A stretch of DNA of 64,000 nucleotides from Microcebus murinus (lineage: Eukaryota; Chordata; Mammalia; Primates; Cheirogaleidae). The stretch spans positions 20,985,501 to 21,049,500 of the forward strand of contig NC_134108.1 of assembly GCF_040939455.1 (NCBI RefSeq), given 5' to 3'. Positions 10,611-21,970 of the stretch are shown here, in pieces. Within the stretch, counting starts at the first letter, position 1. Each line of letters begins with the position of its first letter. The notes beneath the pieces are model-generated. The model did not search any database and was not told where the DNA came from. It was given only the letters and a program-made list of their open reading frames with translations. A program made the position numbers and the translations under genes.

Positions 10611-12479
10611 TCTTCAAATATGGGTAGTAAGTACAAATAGTTTTAAGTACTTTGTTCAAATTGCAGGAAACAGAGCTGTTTTCATCACAGTGTCTTAAGG
10701 TCAAGTCCAAGAGTACTCCTGGAGTCAGGCCTGGCCCCTGCTGCAGACTCAGGGCCCACTTAGGGCCACATTCTGCTTCCTTTGGCTGGAAGTAGGGGTC
10801 ACAATCTACCGCCTCCCAATCTGGGTTTCTATCATGGCATTGGCATGATCCAACACTGCCAAAAAGATCTTAGCCAGGCATCCTTCAAAGCACTGTCTCA
10901 TGTGGCCACAAAAGCAACTTCTGCCTTTTACAGGGAATAAGAATTCAACTCTGAAATTTAGAGTGAGCTGGGGTTTTATATTTGACATCTTGAAAATGGA
11001 AAGAACACATTTTTAAAGAGCTGGCTGCACACCTACACCAAGGGGCAGATGAAGGTTCCTTTTATTTACCCTGCTCCCCAGACCACACTCAACTTGGGAC
11101 TGATTAATCGGTTTGGTGACAATCATTTCTTTATTTGATTTTGAGTGTTCAGTAGGCCCCAAGTCCAAGCCCAGAGAGTCCCTCTCATTTGTACAAGGGA
11201 CAGCGGTTCAGATCGCTTTGATGGCTACTGGAGTCCTCTTCCCTGCTCCTCTGCTGTTCTCCTTTACTGCATGTTGGCCTCTGGCTGTTTGATGCTTCTG
11301 CCTGCCCGTAGACCCTCCTGGTTTTGCTGTCAGGATACATGTTCCACATCCATTGAGCCCAGACACGTGCAGGCCTGCTGAGGGCCACCACCTAACCCAG
11401 CCCCTGTTGAAGGGCAGCCTTACCCAGCCACATTTTGCACCACTTAACCCCACCCTCACCTTGGCTACAGCTGATTGGGTCACAAGTGAATGCTTCATTC
11501 CAAAATAATCCAGTCTGTATGTAAATAATGCCAGGTGCAACAAAACCAAGATAGAGCCTGTTAGATACACCCTAGGGGGACTAAAGTGGTCCCAGTAGGT
11601 CATGGGGAACAGTAAACGATGAGAAAGCCAAAGCTAAGGGCAGAGGAGAGGATTCCCAAGCGTGTTCCAAGGCTGCCTCTGGGATCTGTGGAGGTAACGC
11701 AGGGATGAGGGGAGCCTTACTGGGAAGGGCCAAGCCCACTGTCACTTTATTCATTGCAGTTCAGGTTTTATCAGCTTTAAATGTAAGGTGTTACTTGGAG
11801 AAAGATTTTTACTGCTTAAAAGTGTTTGAAATCACTACAGGAAAAAGAAAAATAGAACCAGAGAAGGTTAAGGAAGGCAGACCATATAATAGATATCTAA
11901 CAGAGAAGAAGGCAGCAGGTCTCAGGGGAACAGCTGATTCACATTAACAAGGACCGCCAAGTGAAGACCCGTGCACTGCTGCTCGTCTGTAGCTCGGCTC
12001 TTGTGCGACTCCAGCAACTTCTGGCTTGTCCTGGGTCCCTGTGCATGTATGTCCTGATAGAAGACCGCTGCCAGCCCACTCCCAGCTCCTCCAAGATCCA
12101 ATCACTTGTGGTGACTAAGTCTTTGGTTCTTGCATCAAAAGAACCCTGTGGAAAGAACTCTATCATATCTGCAAGGGTTCTCCATGTTGAAAAACATTTT
12201 ACCCCAAAGAGATCACAGCTTTTTTGGCCTACAGTTAGAGGATGTGACCTCTGCATGGCTGTTGAGATATTTTAGGCCCTAACAGTTAGCTTGGTTTTTC
12301 AATTTTACAATCTCTTAGATCCAAGAGTTTAGAATTTCCAGGTCCCAGGCTGGAAGACATTTAAAGGTTATCTCTTACCATTGCTTTCTAAAGCCTTCCT
12401 CCTAATGCCAACTGGGCCAGCAGGGGTGAAGGAAGGGCTGGGGCAGGGTCACCAGCGCAGCCACACACTCTTCTCCACC
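10611..12479. other. No feature recognised
   Basis: About 1.9 kb without a repeat I can name. Open frames here (up to 131 codons on the minus strand, 11208-11603) overlap others on both strands and carry no domain signature. It could hold an exon of a gene lying outside the window, but nothing in the sequence supports one. Confidence 0.4.
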
Positions 12480-12625
12480 AGACAGTATGCCCTAAGCGGC
12501 AGGGGCCAGGCCTCGCTGTTTCCCACCGTGTCCTCAACACTCAGTCCAGGGCCCAGCACTGAACAGGTTCTGGGCCCTGGACAACAAATAAGCATTTGTT
12601 GACAGGCTGACTAACTGACTGGCTA
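12480..12625 (+). mobile_element. L2 3'-end fragment
   Basis: 'gcaggggccaggcctcgctgtttcccaccgtgtcctcaacactcagtcc' leads to GGGCCCAGCACTGAACAGG and ends AATAAGCATTTGTTGACAGG, the L2 3' end order. Confidence 0.65.
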
Positions 12626-13859
12626 TAGGTAAAATTCTTGCTTTCTGGAACAACCTTCCTACTTCTTAGAAGTCTTTTATCTTTGTTCCAGAGAGTCTTA
12701 ACCCAATGATAGAAGTTCAGAGAGTGAATTATCTTTCTTTAGGGCATTCAGTTAACTATGGAAATTAGATACTTGCTGGCCTGCCCTAACATTCCAGAGT
12801 TCCCTGAGAGGGGATGTGAAATAGCTACTCCTCAGTAACTCTATTCATTTTTCAATGACCATCTAAATTGTCTCTACATAATTTTCTTAAAATTATGCTA
12901 ATTCCGAGTCCTAAGCATTTCAAATTCAATCAAAGTTAACTGCCTATAGTTGCACTTCTAAAAACACATACTGAGATAAAAGTTGGGTAAAAATATGTGC
13001 CGCAGTTAACAGAATTATTTGCGCAATTATCTAATGCAAAGAAAATGATCTCTTGAATTAAAAAGTTAAAGGGAATGGGATCTAGAACTGTTATTTTAAG
13101 GCAAGATTGAACAACTGTGACTCTTTTCACTACACTTGAGCACTTTTGTAAGACAAACAACTATATAAATGTTGAAACAGAAGAAGTCAAAAAACGACTG
13201 GGTTCCTCTATGTCACCCTTACATGGGATTCACCAGCAATTCCAAATGATCTCTTTGCAAACAAGTAGCTTTCCCTTAAAGAGATTTGGGGCAAAACATA
13301 TTTTTAAATTTGCCAAAACCTATTTCCTTAACCACAGATGTTCCCTTAAAAAAATCTGTATGTCTTATTGACTATAAAACAGTTCCAGAAACAAATATGC
13401 CAGAAGAGATAGTAAAGTCATATCACCTTAAAATACATACAAATTTGCCTCTAACACTGGGAAAAAAAACAAGGGAAAAGCAAGACAAAGTCGCCCCACA
13501 CATTTGGAGTTTGGACAGAGACAGTTAAAGAGACCAATTTGAAGTGTTTTTCAATACCATAGTTGTAAGCAGATCCCAGATTTCACTGTATAAGATGTAA
13601 AATCTGCTTTTTTTCTAATTGTCAAATGATCTCCTTTTGAGCAAATAAAGCTAATACCATCAACATTAAGATGCAGGAAAAAGTTGTGTATCATTTTAGA
13701 ATCTTTACTATCATTGACTTAATAGTTTTAATATCCTAGTTCTTAAAAAGAAGCAAAATAAATAAGAACACTTGCCATATTTAAGAACTTTTGGCTACTT
13801 GAGGAAGAGGCAATGGCAGTATTTAATTCTTGGCAGGGCAAAAGTGACTTTCCTTTAGT
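12626..13859. other. No feature recognised
   Basis: About 1.2 kb, AT-rich. Overlapping 84- and 80-codon frames at 13117-13528 show no domain. Confidence 0.4.
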
Positions 13860-15350
13860 CATCTATTCAATCAACAAGCACTGACTGAGTTCTTCTCATG
13901 TGGGAATTATCTGAGGCAAAGAGGCCCGAACCAGATGTATTTATAGCCACTTTCCATCCCCCTTTTTAGGGGGATGTCTAAGACATAAATCTGATTGCAA
14001 TATAAAATGGAGATTATCAAGTGCTCTAGGTTATGCATGAAGCATTTTTAGGAGAATTTAGGAGGTAGAAGGAGAGCTTCCCACTGGGCAGAGTGAGGAA
14101 GGCTTTTCGGAAGAGGCCATACGTCAGCATGAAGGACAGACAGTGCACTGCAATGGGTGGAGACAGGATGGGAGGCCACAGTAGGCAGGGAAGACAGTGC
14201 AAGCACAAGCTTGATGGGTGACAAGGCTAATGGGGAAATGGTTGCATTTGTCAAGAGCATGGCATAGATAAAGGACAGCGCTTTGAATTAAGTCTGCAAA
14301 CCTCTACTGGACCCCAAACAGAAAGACTTTTAAATGCCATGCTGGAGAGTTTTAAGGTTATTAAGTGGGCAACGGGCAGTTGTTAAAGGGTCTTGAGGCA
14401 GAAAATGGTTTGAGAGATGTGGTTTCAGAAGATTAATCTGGCAGCTGTACACAGAATACATCCGAGGGGGAAAATGGAAGGCAAGGAGCCCAGTTGGGAG
14501 AATATTACTCTGGCCTAAGTGACAAGAGACTGAGGACAGCTGTGGGGACAGGAGGAATGAAGACCAAGGGCAGTTTCAGAAAACGCTGAAGACAAACCCT
14601 GCTATGACAGGGAGGAAGGTAAAGGGAACGAGTATTTATTGAGGACCACTACTTGTTACACGCAGCACTAAATATGTAGGACGAAGACACATCCTGCGTT
14701 GCTTGGCACAGTCTGAGTTTATGCCTTTTTATTTATTTTTTGGTATGGAATAATTATTAACAATGATCACTTTCACTCTCAGTGTGCTCTGGCTTGGACC
14801 ATATATTACACAATCACATTTGTATATACTTTTCCTCTTTTATTCCTCCAAATAATCTTCCAGTTTACCCATGAAGAAGCTGAAGATCTGAGAAGTGAGA
14901 TGCCTAATGGCACATAGCCAGGAAGCAGTAGAAGCTGAATTTGAATCCAGATCCACATTAACTTTCTACTGTTCCTGGTTTCCTGCCCCTGACTTGATGG
15001 TGGGTGGTGAAGGGCATAGAGTAGACAGCTCAGGAGATGAAACAGGGACATCAGGAGGAGCCGAGGCAAGGTAGGAGATGAAGAGTTCTGTTCTGGCTGT
15101 GTGGTCTTTAAGCGCTGCAAGGACATTGAAGCAGTTGGAGGTATTGGCTGGAACTCAGGAGCAAAATCACACTCCAGTTATGGATTTGTGAGCCTTCCAA
15201 ATCAACAGATGCAGGAGTTGAAACCCTGGGACTGAATGACATCGCCAAGCATGAGACTGCAGGACAAAGGTTACGGCTCAGATGCCTGCAGTGGCTGGGC
15301 AGGTAACACAGAAGAGGCATGAGACATTCGGGAGGATGGGAGGTTTGGTG
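13860..15350 (-). mobile_element. Long antisense L2, interrupted by a MIR
   Basis: The 3' end block lies at 13860-13930 (CAATCAACAAGCACTGACTG), followed by the purine-rich antisense ORF2 region 14030-14600 (GAGAGTTTTAAGGTTATTAA, 'gagagatgtggtttcagaagattaatctggcagctgtacacagaata'). A further ORF2 block lies at 15040-15350 (AATCAACAGATGCAGGAGTT, GACTGAATGACATCGCCAAG). The open frames here are on the pyrimidine-rich strand but carry many stops and do not amount to a usable reverse transcriptase. Confidence 0.65.
14863..14975 (-). mobile_element. MIR inside the L2
   Basis: 'ttacccatgaagaagctgaagatctgagaagtgag', then GCACATAGCCAGGAAGCAGT and 'gaatttgaatccagatccac', is the MIR core on the minus strand. 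It separates the two L2 blocks. Confidence 0.65.
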
Positions 15351-15931
15351 AGGACTGTCTTAATTACCTCTAGAAGTTATTTGCAATTTTAGATAAGTAA
15401 TGATACAGCCGTTAAAATGTCAGTTCTATTTCTTAATTAAAGCCGGTGACTAGCGTGATTTCCAATAATTTAATTTGAAAGAAATCACAATTTATTTATT
15501 AAAAAATAGTTACTCTGTTAAAGAAAAGGCTCATTAATAGCAGAATATTATAAATTGTAGTCATTAAAATTTTGTTCATTTTTTCATCCTAGGAGGGATA
15601 AGTGAGAGTTTTTTAAAAATGCAATTAGTTTGGATCAAAACCACTAGCTATGTACAAGTACGTTAAACCAAATTGCTGTGCATTTTTAATGTCCTAAACA
15701 GACAAATATAACTCAGACCCTATTGCCATGAGAGCATGCAGTGAGGGTAAGGGAGGGAGATGAGGGGAGAGGGACAAAGGGGGGAAGTGCACTTCAAAAA
15801 ACCATACCCCCAAATTTCAGGTTTATTTACATTAGAAAAAATTTATTAATGAGAACTTTAGTTACTAATGTCATTGTTTCAAACTTCCAATTGAAAGGTA
15901 ATAAACACCTGTAGACTTCATGGGTCTAAAG
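15351..15931. other. No feature recognised
   Basis: AT-rich, with a G/A-rich run around 15745-15788. No repeat or gene identified. Confidence 0.4.
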
Positions 15932-16134
15932 CTATGGTTCTCAAACTTCTATCAGCATCAGAATTACCTGATCTTGTTTACCTAGAGGACTTACTATAGC
16001 ACAGATTGTTGGGCTACATCTTGAAACTGTCTCATTTAGTACGTCTGGGATGGGTTGTGAGAACTGATATTTCTAACCAGTTGTCAGGAGATGCTGATGC
16101 TGCTGTTCCGGGGATCATACTTTGAGAACCACTA
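15932..16134 (+). mobile_element. MER5A (hAT-Charlie MITE)
   Basis: The whole element is recognisable: start TATGGTTCTCAAACTTCTAT, middle CAGATTGTTGGGCTACATC and 'gttgtgagaactgatatttctaacc', then AGATGCTGATGCTGCTGTTC, end ATACTTTGAGAACCACTATT. The inverted ends (TGGTTCTCAAA and TTTGAGAACCA) are intact. Confidence 0.9.
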
Positions 16135-16689
16135 TTCTCCCCACGAGGGGGTCTGCTAGACAGAGGCTGGCTAGCTTCTGCCTCTTCCAGAATTACTGAG
16201 GAGCACAAACATCCACTAAGGCTCTGTTTCTCATGGCACTCTGGAAAATGATTCAACGACATGGCTTCGAACAGAGGTCCAACTTTTTGCCTCATTGTCT
16301 GTGTTCTGAATCCAACCTAGTTTAATATTTTGGAAAATGTTACCCTTTTCTGTACCGAGCAAAGTAAATATTTTGTCAGTTGTTAAGGATGAGCTGCAGA
16401 GTAAGACCTAAAGATGTATCCAAATTCAGCAGGAAGGCTTGGAGCTGCTTTGGAACTTTTTCCAGATTGTGATTTGTAATGTATTTCAGAAGCCAGCAGA
16501 AATACCAACCACTTGATCTATTAAGAAAAGGCTGAATGAACCTTTTCACAGCAGAATATATTTTTCCACACCAACTCTCATTACACTTGGCAAAGGAAGG
16601 AGAAAGGAGAGACAAAATGCTTTTCTGTCAATAGGATTTCATATGAGTATTGTTCTCATATAAAGAACTTAGTAGCAGAGAGTTTTTAA
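16135..16689. other. No feature recognised
   Basis: No repeat or gene identified; the 79- and 87-codon minus-strand frames have no domain. Confidence 0.4.
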
Positions 16690-16860
16690 AACTGGAAGAA
16701 ATTTTTAGCAATCTCTCTCCAGTTTGACAATTGAGAAAACTTAAGGCCCAGGAAGAGTACTTGTCTGTGCTAGAGGCAGCGGCGAAGCTGGAGCTGGAAT
16801 AAAACTCACAGCCTCTTGATTCCTGGGCCAGCATTTTTCTCATTACAACACACCACCTCC
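16690..16860 (-). mobile_element. MIR fragment
   Basis: 'cagtttgacaattgagaaaacttaaggcccaggaagagtacttg' then GCTAGAGGCAGCGGCGAAGC and CCTCTTGATTCCTGGGCC fits MIR on the minus strand. The end with ACAACACACCACCTCC matches the MIR 5' block. Confidence 0.65.
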
Positions 16861-16920
16861 TGTGTGATAAGAATCATAACGAATTGATTTAAAAAACAAC
16901 AAAAAACCCAACAAATGCTA

Positions 16921-17181
16921 ACAAATACTACTCAAAGCCAGTGGTGAGAACCCAACTTCCTAAAGAAGAATGTGCTTACCTATTAGCTAAGAAAAAGAAT
17001 ATCACCATTAATTACAACCAAACAACAAGAATAATACCCATTAAAACATCGATGGCAGGTAAACTGCTTTGCAAATTACCCACCTGGGAATGCTTGACTT
17101 ACTAGGTACTTGCACAGTCCTGAGAACCTAGGAATTTCAGACCTCTGGTCCATTCTGCTGCAATCCACTCGCTCTACCTGC
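16921..17181. repeat. Local direct duplication, copy A
   Basis: About 260 bp similar (roughly 80% by eye) to 18361-18630 in the same orientation. Shared blocks include GCCAGTGGTGAGAACCCAA, AGCTAAGAAAAAGAATA, GCAGGTAAACTGC and CTGGGAATGCTTGA. Sequences outside the borders do not match. I recognise no known repeat in it. Confidence 0.8.
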
Positions 17182-17474
17182 ATTTTATGCTGCCTTTCCC
17201 TAATAATTCCTAAACTGATTGGTTACTGATGGGTTCACCTACTGGTGATAGTACTGAGAGAGCAGATAGAAGGGAGTTCTGGGAGGTCCTTTTCTGATGT
17301 TCCTTACTCAGCATTTCCTGAAGCATCTTCCCACTATGGTAACTGGGTCTCTCAAACACACTATGTCGGTGGAGATAGAAATATAATCTTCATTATGATG
17401 AAATGTACACTTTGTCGAGGAAATTTCTGGGGAGAGGTACACAGGGGGCAAGGGATCTCAGAGATCATCAGGTT

Positions 17475-17605
17475 CACACATTTGATGTATAAATAAGGAA
17501 TCAAAGCTCTCAGGAGTAGGGTAACTTGTTGGGGTGTTCACAATCTATTAAATGGCAGCGCTAAAGCCTGATCCCAGATCTCTTGCCCTGCAGCAAGTTG
17601 CTATC
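17475..17605 (-). mobile_element. MIR fragment
   Basis: 'aataaggaatcaaagctctcaggagtagggtaacttgttggggtgttcac', then AAATGGCAGCGCTAAAGCC and 'gatcccagatctcttgccctgc', follows the minus-strand MIR order. Confidence 0.6.
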
Positions 17606-17726
17606 TCTCATCCTGTCTACTGTAGTACACTGTGTTGATTTAAGCCAAAAAATTACATGCTCCACTGTGAATCTAGATCCAAAAATACTGAATCTGTTCA
17701 TCATCAAGAAAGAAATATGGTAATCA

Positions 17727-17845
17727 CAACAGCTAACATTTTGTGAGTGCTAAGTCTATGCCAAGAACTGTTCTAAGCACTTTACATGGATTATTGCATC
17801 TAATCAGTCATATCATTGAGGAAGATAGAATATCATAAAGTAGGA
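17727..17845 (-). mobile_element. MIR fragment
   Basis: ACAGCTAACATTTTGTGAGT, then GCCAAGAACTGTTCTAAGCA and 'ctttacatggattattgcatctaatc', is the 3' half of MIR on the minus strand. Confidence 0.75.
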
Positions 17846-18360
17846 AATGAAAATTAAGGATAAAATGAAAAATAAATGCATGAAATGCGTTAAATGGAAA
17901 AGGGGTCCATGTTATTTTTCCAGGACATGTGATTGTCTATTAAATGCAATAATTCAAGTAAGGGATTTAGAACAGATCTTGGCTCACAGTGCATACTAAA
18001 TATTAACTGCTATTATCACATTTTTCTCTATTTCTTTGTGTGGAACAGAACACAAAATCTGGATCTAGATCAAAGTGATGAGCCAAATGAGATTCAAATA
18101 TAGGTAATATTCTTGGGAACCAGTTGCCATCAGTGGAAACCACAAAGACCACAGTGTAGTTTGGATTAAAACGCTCTCAAAGGCCAAAAGCTGAAGCCAG
18201 AGATCATAAAAAAGCAGAATTAAATAGGTTTGTACGAGGCTTTGGTTTCAAGGCCCTCAGAGGGTTTGCCTGACATCTTCTTGTCAATCCACATTCAAGT
18301 TGGAGGGCGAAGTGGAAAGAGTATGAAAACCTCATTCGTGTGAAGACAGCTTGCAAAGAC

Positions 18361-18630
18361 AAAACTAGTCACTCGAAGCCAGTGGTGAGAACCCAATTTC
18401 CTCAATAAGAATGTAATGTGCTCATCTACTAGCTAAGAAAAAGAATACCACCATAAATTAAGATGAAACAACAACAATAATACTCGTTAAAGCACCCAAC
18501 GCAGGTAAACTGCCTTATAAATAAATTACCTATCTGGGAATGCTTGATTTACTGGGTACTTGAATATCGGTGAGACACCAGAGATGTCCAGACTGTAAGT
18601 CTGTTCTGCTAGCTACTTCCTCTACCCAGC
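18361..18630. repeat. Local direct duplication, copy B
   Basis: Partner of 16921-17181, about 1.44 kb downstream in the same orientation. It differs by substitutions and short insertions (for example extra bases after AAGAATGT). Divergence indicates that the duplication is old rather than an assembly error. Confidence 0.8.
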
Positions 18631-18939
18631 AACTGGAAAGGATCCGCTCTGTTTTGTTACAGAGGGATAAAAAATGAGATTAGTGAATGAAAGTGCATGA
18701 AGGCAGATTGTGGCTCAAGATAAGAAAGAACTTTAAAAAAAAATAGATGTATATAGCAATGAAATGTGCTGTGGGCTGAGGTGGTGTGTTCTTCACAGGT
18801 GCAAGGAGACGTCAAGGAAACACAGGGTAGACATTATTGGCATCACAGTTTTCATCATCACTGTAATCATGACCTCATTAGCATTCTGTCAGGTGGATAC
18901 GGGTGTGGATGAGAGTTGAAATGGCTCCACCAAGTGAGG

Positions 18940-19092
18940 CCACATAGGAGCCACTAGTTGATCTTAGGTCAAACTTGAGTTTGAATCTAATATCTGCTGC
19001 TTACTAGTGATGGGACTCATAGTTGGCAATTAAACCTCTCTAAGCCCCAGGTTCTTCATCTGTATGACAGAGATTATAATAACTACCTCTGC
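18940..19092 (+). mobile_element. MIR fragment
   Basis: 'acttgagtttgaatctaatatctgctgcttactagtgatgggactc', then TTAAACCTCTCTAAGCCCC, TTCTTCATCTGTATGACAG and AGATTATAATAACTACCT, is the plus-strand MIR core. Confidence 0.8.
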
Positions 19093-19435
19093 TGTTCATG
19101 TATTCATTCACCAGACACTCGCAGAGCATCTGCTGTGGGCAAGGCACCTTCTAGGACGCTGGAGGATAGACAAGACAGACATGGTTTCTCTTCTCTGCAG
19201 GTTCACACTTGCGTGCGCAGAGGGACTCAGAAAATACACAAGTGAACATAAATATGATAAACTGAACTAAATACCTGTGCAGTAATAAATGCTGTGAATT
19301 AAACAAGGCAGGATGTCCAGGATAGCTTTAGTTAGGGTGGTCAAAGAAGATTTCTCTTAGGAGGTGACATATAAGTTGGAACCAAGAGAAAGGGCCAGCT
19401 TTGACAATCTCTGGCAGAGGAAGCAAAGGCCCTAT
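19093..19435 (-). mobile_element. L2 3' end (antisense)
   Basis: TATTCATTCACCAGACACTC leads to GGGCAAGGCACCTTCTAGGA, then 'ctctgcaggttcacacttg' and 'tagggtggtcaaagaagatttctcttaggaggtgacatataagttgg', the order of L2 read backwards from its 3' end. Confidence 0.75.
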
Positions 19436-20049
19436 GACGTGCCCCACAAGCCCCAGGCTGGGCTGGTGTGTCTCAAGTAGCACAGGGTGAGGAGCTCTAG
19501 AGGAGGCTGGTGGTGAGGATTGAAGGAGGTGAGGTAGGATGGTTTAGAACTCACAGAACAAAGGAAGCACTCAGTAGAAGGAACAATTGAATCATTATTC
19601 ATATTCAGAAAATACCATGACATATCAATGCCCTGTGTAGTCTGGGAAGACGGAGGCCATCGCTTCTCCACCTGTGACACTGCAAAATGCAACAAGCCTT
19701 GCCACAGGACAGGTCTTCACGCTATTCTGCTAATCTAACCTACTTGACCTAATCCTAGCATGATCTGTACTTTAACCACTGGAGAGTAGAGAACTTTAGA
19801 GGCAGAAAAGAACTTGGTCTGCCCATATATCAATGATCACATCGTGATAAGGAATAATCAGAGGGTTCCTTGAAGTGGACTCCTCTGAAATCCTGAGGAG
19901 TACAAGGTTAGGGGAGCTTAAGAGGGTGAGATTCTAGATCTCTGGCCCAAATTTCAATGACAGTGGTTCTACAGGTGTGTGTTGCATGTTTTCTTTTTCA
20001 CTTGAAAACTGAGTTGTGTTGCTAAAAACCACCCCAGAGTTTGAAAATC
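19436..20049. other. No feature recognised
   Basis: No gene or repeat identified with confidence. Confidence 0.4.
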
Positions 20050-20170
20050 ACCAATTGATCCTAGTTTTATGGATAAAGAAACTGAGCCTTAAAGCCTACT
20101 CAAAATCATTAGCTAATTAATTAGTGGCAACTTGCGACTAGGACCTAACCTCCGACTTCTGATTTAATAA
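20050..20170 (-). mobile_element. MIR fragment
   Basis: TTATGGATAAAGAAACTGAG, then 'ccttaaagcctactcaaaatcattagc', TTAGTGGCAACTTGCGACTA and 'gacctaacctccgacttctgatt', is minus-strand MIR. Confidence 0.65.
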
Positions 20171-21299
20171 GTTTCCTGTATGTTTTATTACATGAAACCT
20201 CTCTTCTGATCCTTATTGGTATAAAATCTGTTTCTCTCAAGTTGTATGTCAACCAAAATGTATTCCCTTTCATATACGGGTGCATCTGAGTTCTGAGGCT
20301 CTGATGAGTTCTGCTGCTTTGGACAGTAACACCTCTATTTAATTAGTTTTGAACAAGGAATACAGGACCTATATTCAGTGTCTTGCAGTTCACAGATGTT
20401 TCCTTAGAACCAAAAGATGTTTCAGTTAGGGTCTAGGAGCGAGGTTTGAGGGAAGAGGACTAAAGCAGCAATTTCAGAAAGGATTATAAAAATGTTGAAT
20501 TGCTCTTTCCTACCTGAGGGAAAACTAAAGCTGAAAATTGTTGGAAGGGAAAACTACTGAATCAGAGGTTAGAATGTTGCAGAAGTTTAGGAAGACAATA
20601 AAAGACACAATTTTCAAAATGTTGAGAATGAATGAAGGGTCCTTCAAGACACCCGTTTTTAGGAATCATTACCTTAGACAGTGGGAATGGTTTATGTTCT
20701 ATTTAAATTCAAGTTCTTGGTGGGGGCAGGGGTACCACCTGGCTACTTTAAACCAGTAGAAGCATGTTTAGAGGAAGAAAGAAATCTGCCAAATTTTGTG
20801 AAAACATATGTCAAACCCCTGCTTCAGGGACAGGAAGTTGGGCAGGAGATTTGGGTCAAACGGAGGCAAATTTCCTATTTGGAAAAAAACAGTAACAGTG
20901 GAACATATGATACTTCATGCTATTTTTGACTATAGAAAGCAATCCTGGCATGCAGGGAAAGGCAATCTAAGGTTTTTCCTGGATTAGCTGACAGCAGTCA
21001 TGGGTGAGCTGGCCTCCTTTGCTCAGTTAATACCGGCAGCTAAGGTAGATGACAGGAGCATTTTCACACGGTTGCAAAATTTCAGAGTTCGAGGTACTTT
21101 CAGAAGAAGGCTAGCAGGTTTCTCTTCATAGGAGAGTAAAGATGTTCCCCAAATACCCGACAATGAGGTGGAAGAATAAACCCCAAGTGAAGACAACAAT
21201 ATTAAGTCAGTATAAGTCAGTATCTTTACTCAATGGAGCTCATTCAAATTGCCAAAGAGAAGTGAATTCACAAATGAGAAGATACAATTAGTAATACAT
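20171..21299. other. No feature recognised
   Basis: About 1.1 kb. The 73- and 82-codon plus-strand frames at 20538-20929 overlap and show no domain. Confidence 0.4.
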
Positions 21300-21970
21300 A
21301 AATAAGAAAATGTTCCCACTAACATAACAATGAGATGCTGTATTGCCTTCTATTGCAGGAGTCCTGGCAGGGGTGCGAGGAAATTGGTGATCTCAAGCAT
21401 GGGAGGGGGCACCGTAAATCGACGCAACCCTTCTGGAAAGCAGGTTGGTCATACACATCGAGCCATAAACATGGTCCTACTATGTGACCAGTAATCTCAC
21501 CCCTGAGAATCTATCTTAAATAATCAAAAATACATCAAAAGCTATATCCATAAAGACATTTTGTGAAATGGTGTTTAAAAGAACACAAATTTAGAATGGG
21601 CAAGGAATTGCAATTCAATTCCAGGAATGATCATTGAATACCTGCCAGGAGCAGGGTTCCAGCCTCAGTAGTTCATAATCACAACTTAATGACTGTGCTC
21701 TTTGGAATACTATGCAACCATCATAAAGGAGGCCATGCAGACACCAAGAGATTAAAATGTGTGTGGTACATTAAATTCAAAAACCTGAACACAGACATTA
21801 TGTTCACCACAATGTTTGAGGGAAAGGGGAGCAGAAGGAAATAAACCAAAATGGTACTAATGATGGAATAATGAGTCATGTTTTCTTTTTCTGTCTTTTC
21901 ATGTAATTTAGTTATAGTACCTTTTAAATAATGAACAATAATAAAAATGAGAAGATAAATAGGGAAAGAT
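21300..21970 (+). mobile_element. Old L1 (L1M-type) 3' region
   Basis: The order matches the end of ORF2 and 3' UTR of ancient L1M elements: 'acccttctggaaagcaggttgg', then GTGACCAGTAATCTCACCCC and 'tatccataaagacattttgtg', then GGAATACTATGCAACCATCA, CACCAAGAGATTAAAATGTG and an ATAATAAAAAT-type end. Heavily decayed, with no open frame. Confidence 0.7.

Noticed and set aside
13944..13975. Hairpin TCCCCCTTTTTAGGGGGA as a terminator
   Set aside because: Arms of only six bases, in mammalian DNA without an adjacent gene.
16921..18630. Direct repeats read as a CRISPR-like or satellite array
   Set aside because: Only two copies, about 260 bp each and 1.4 kb apart, with unrelated sequence between; host is a mammal.
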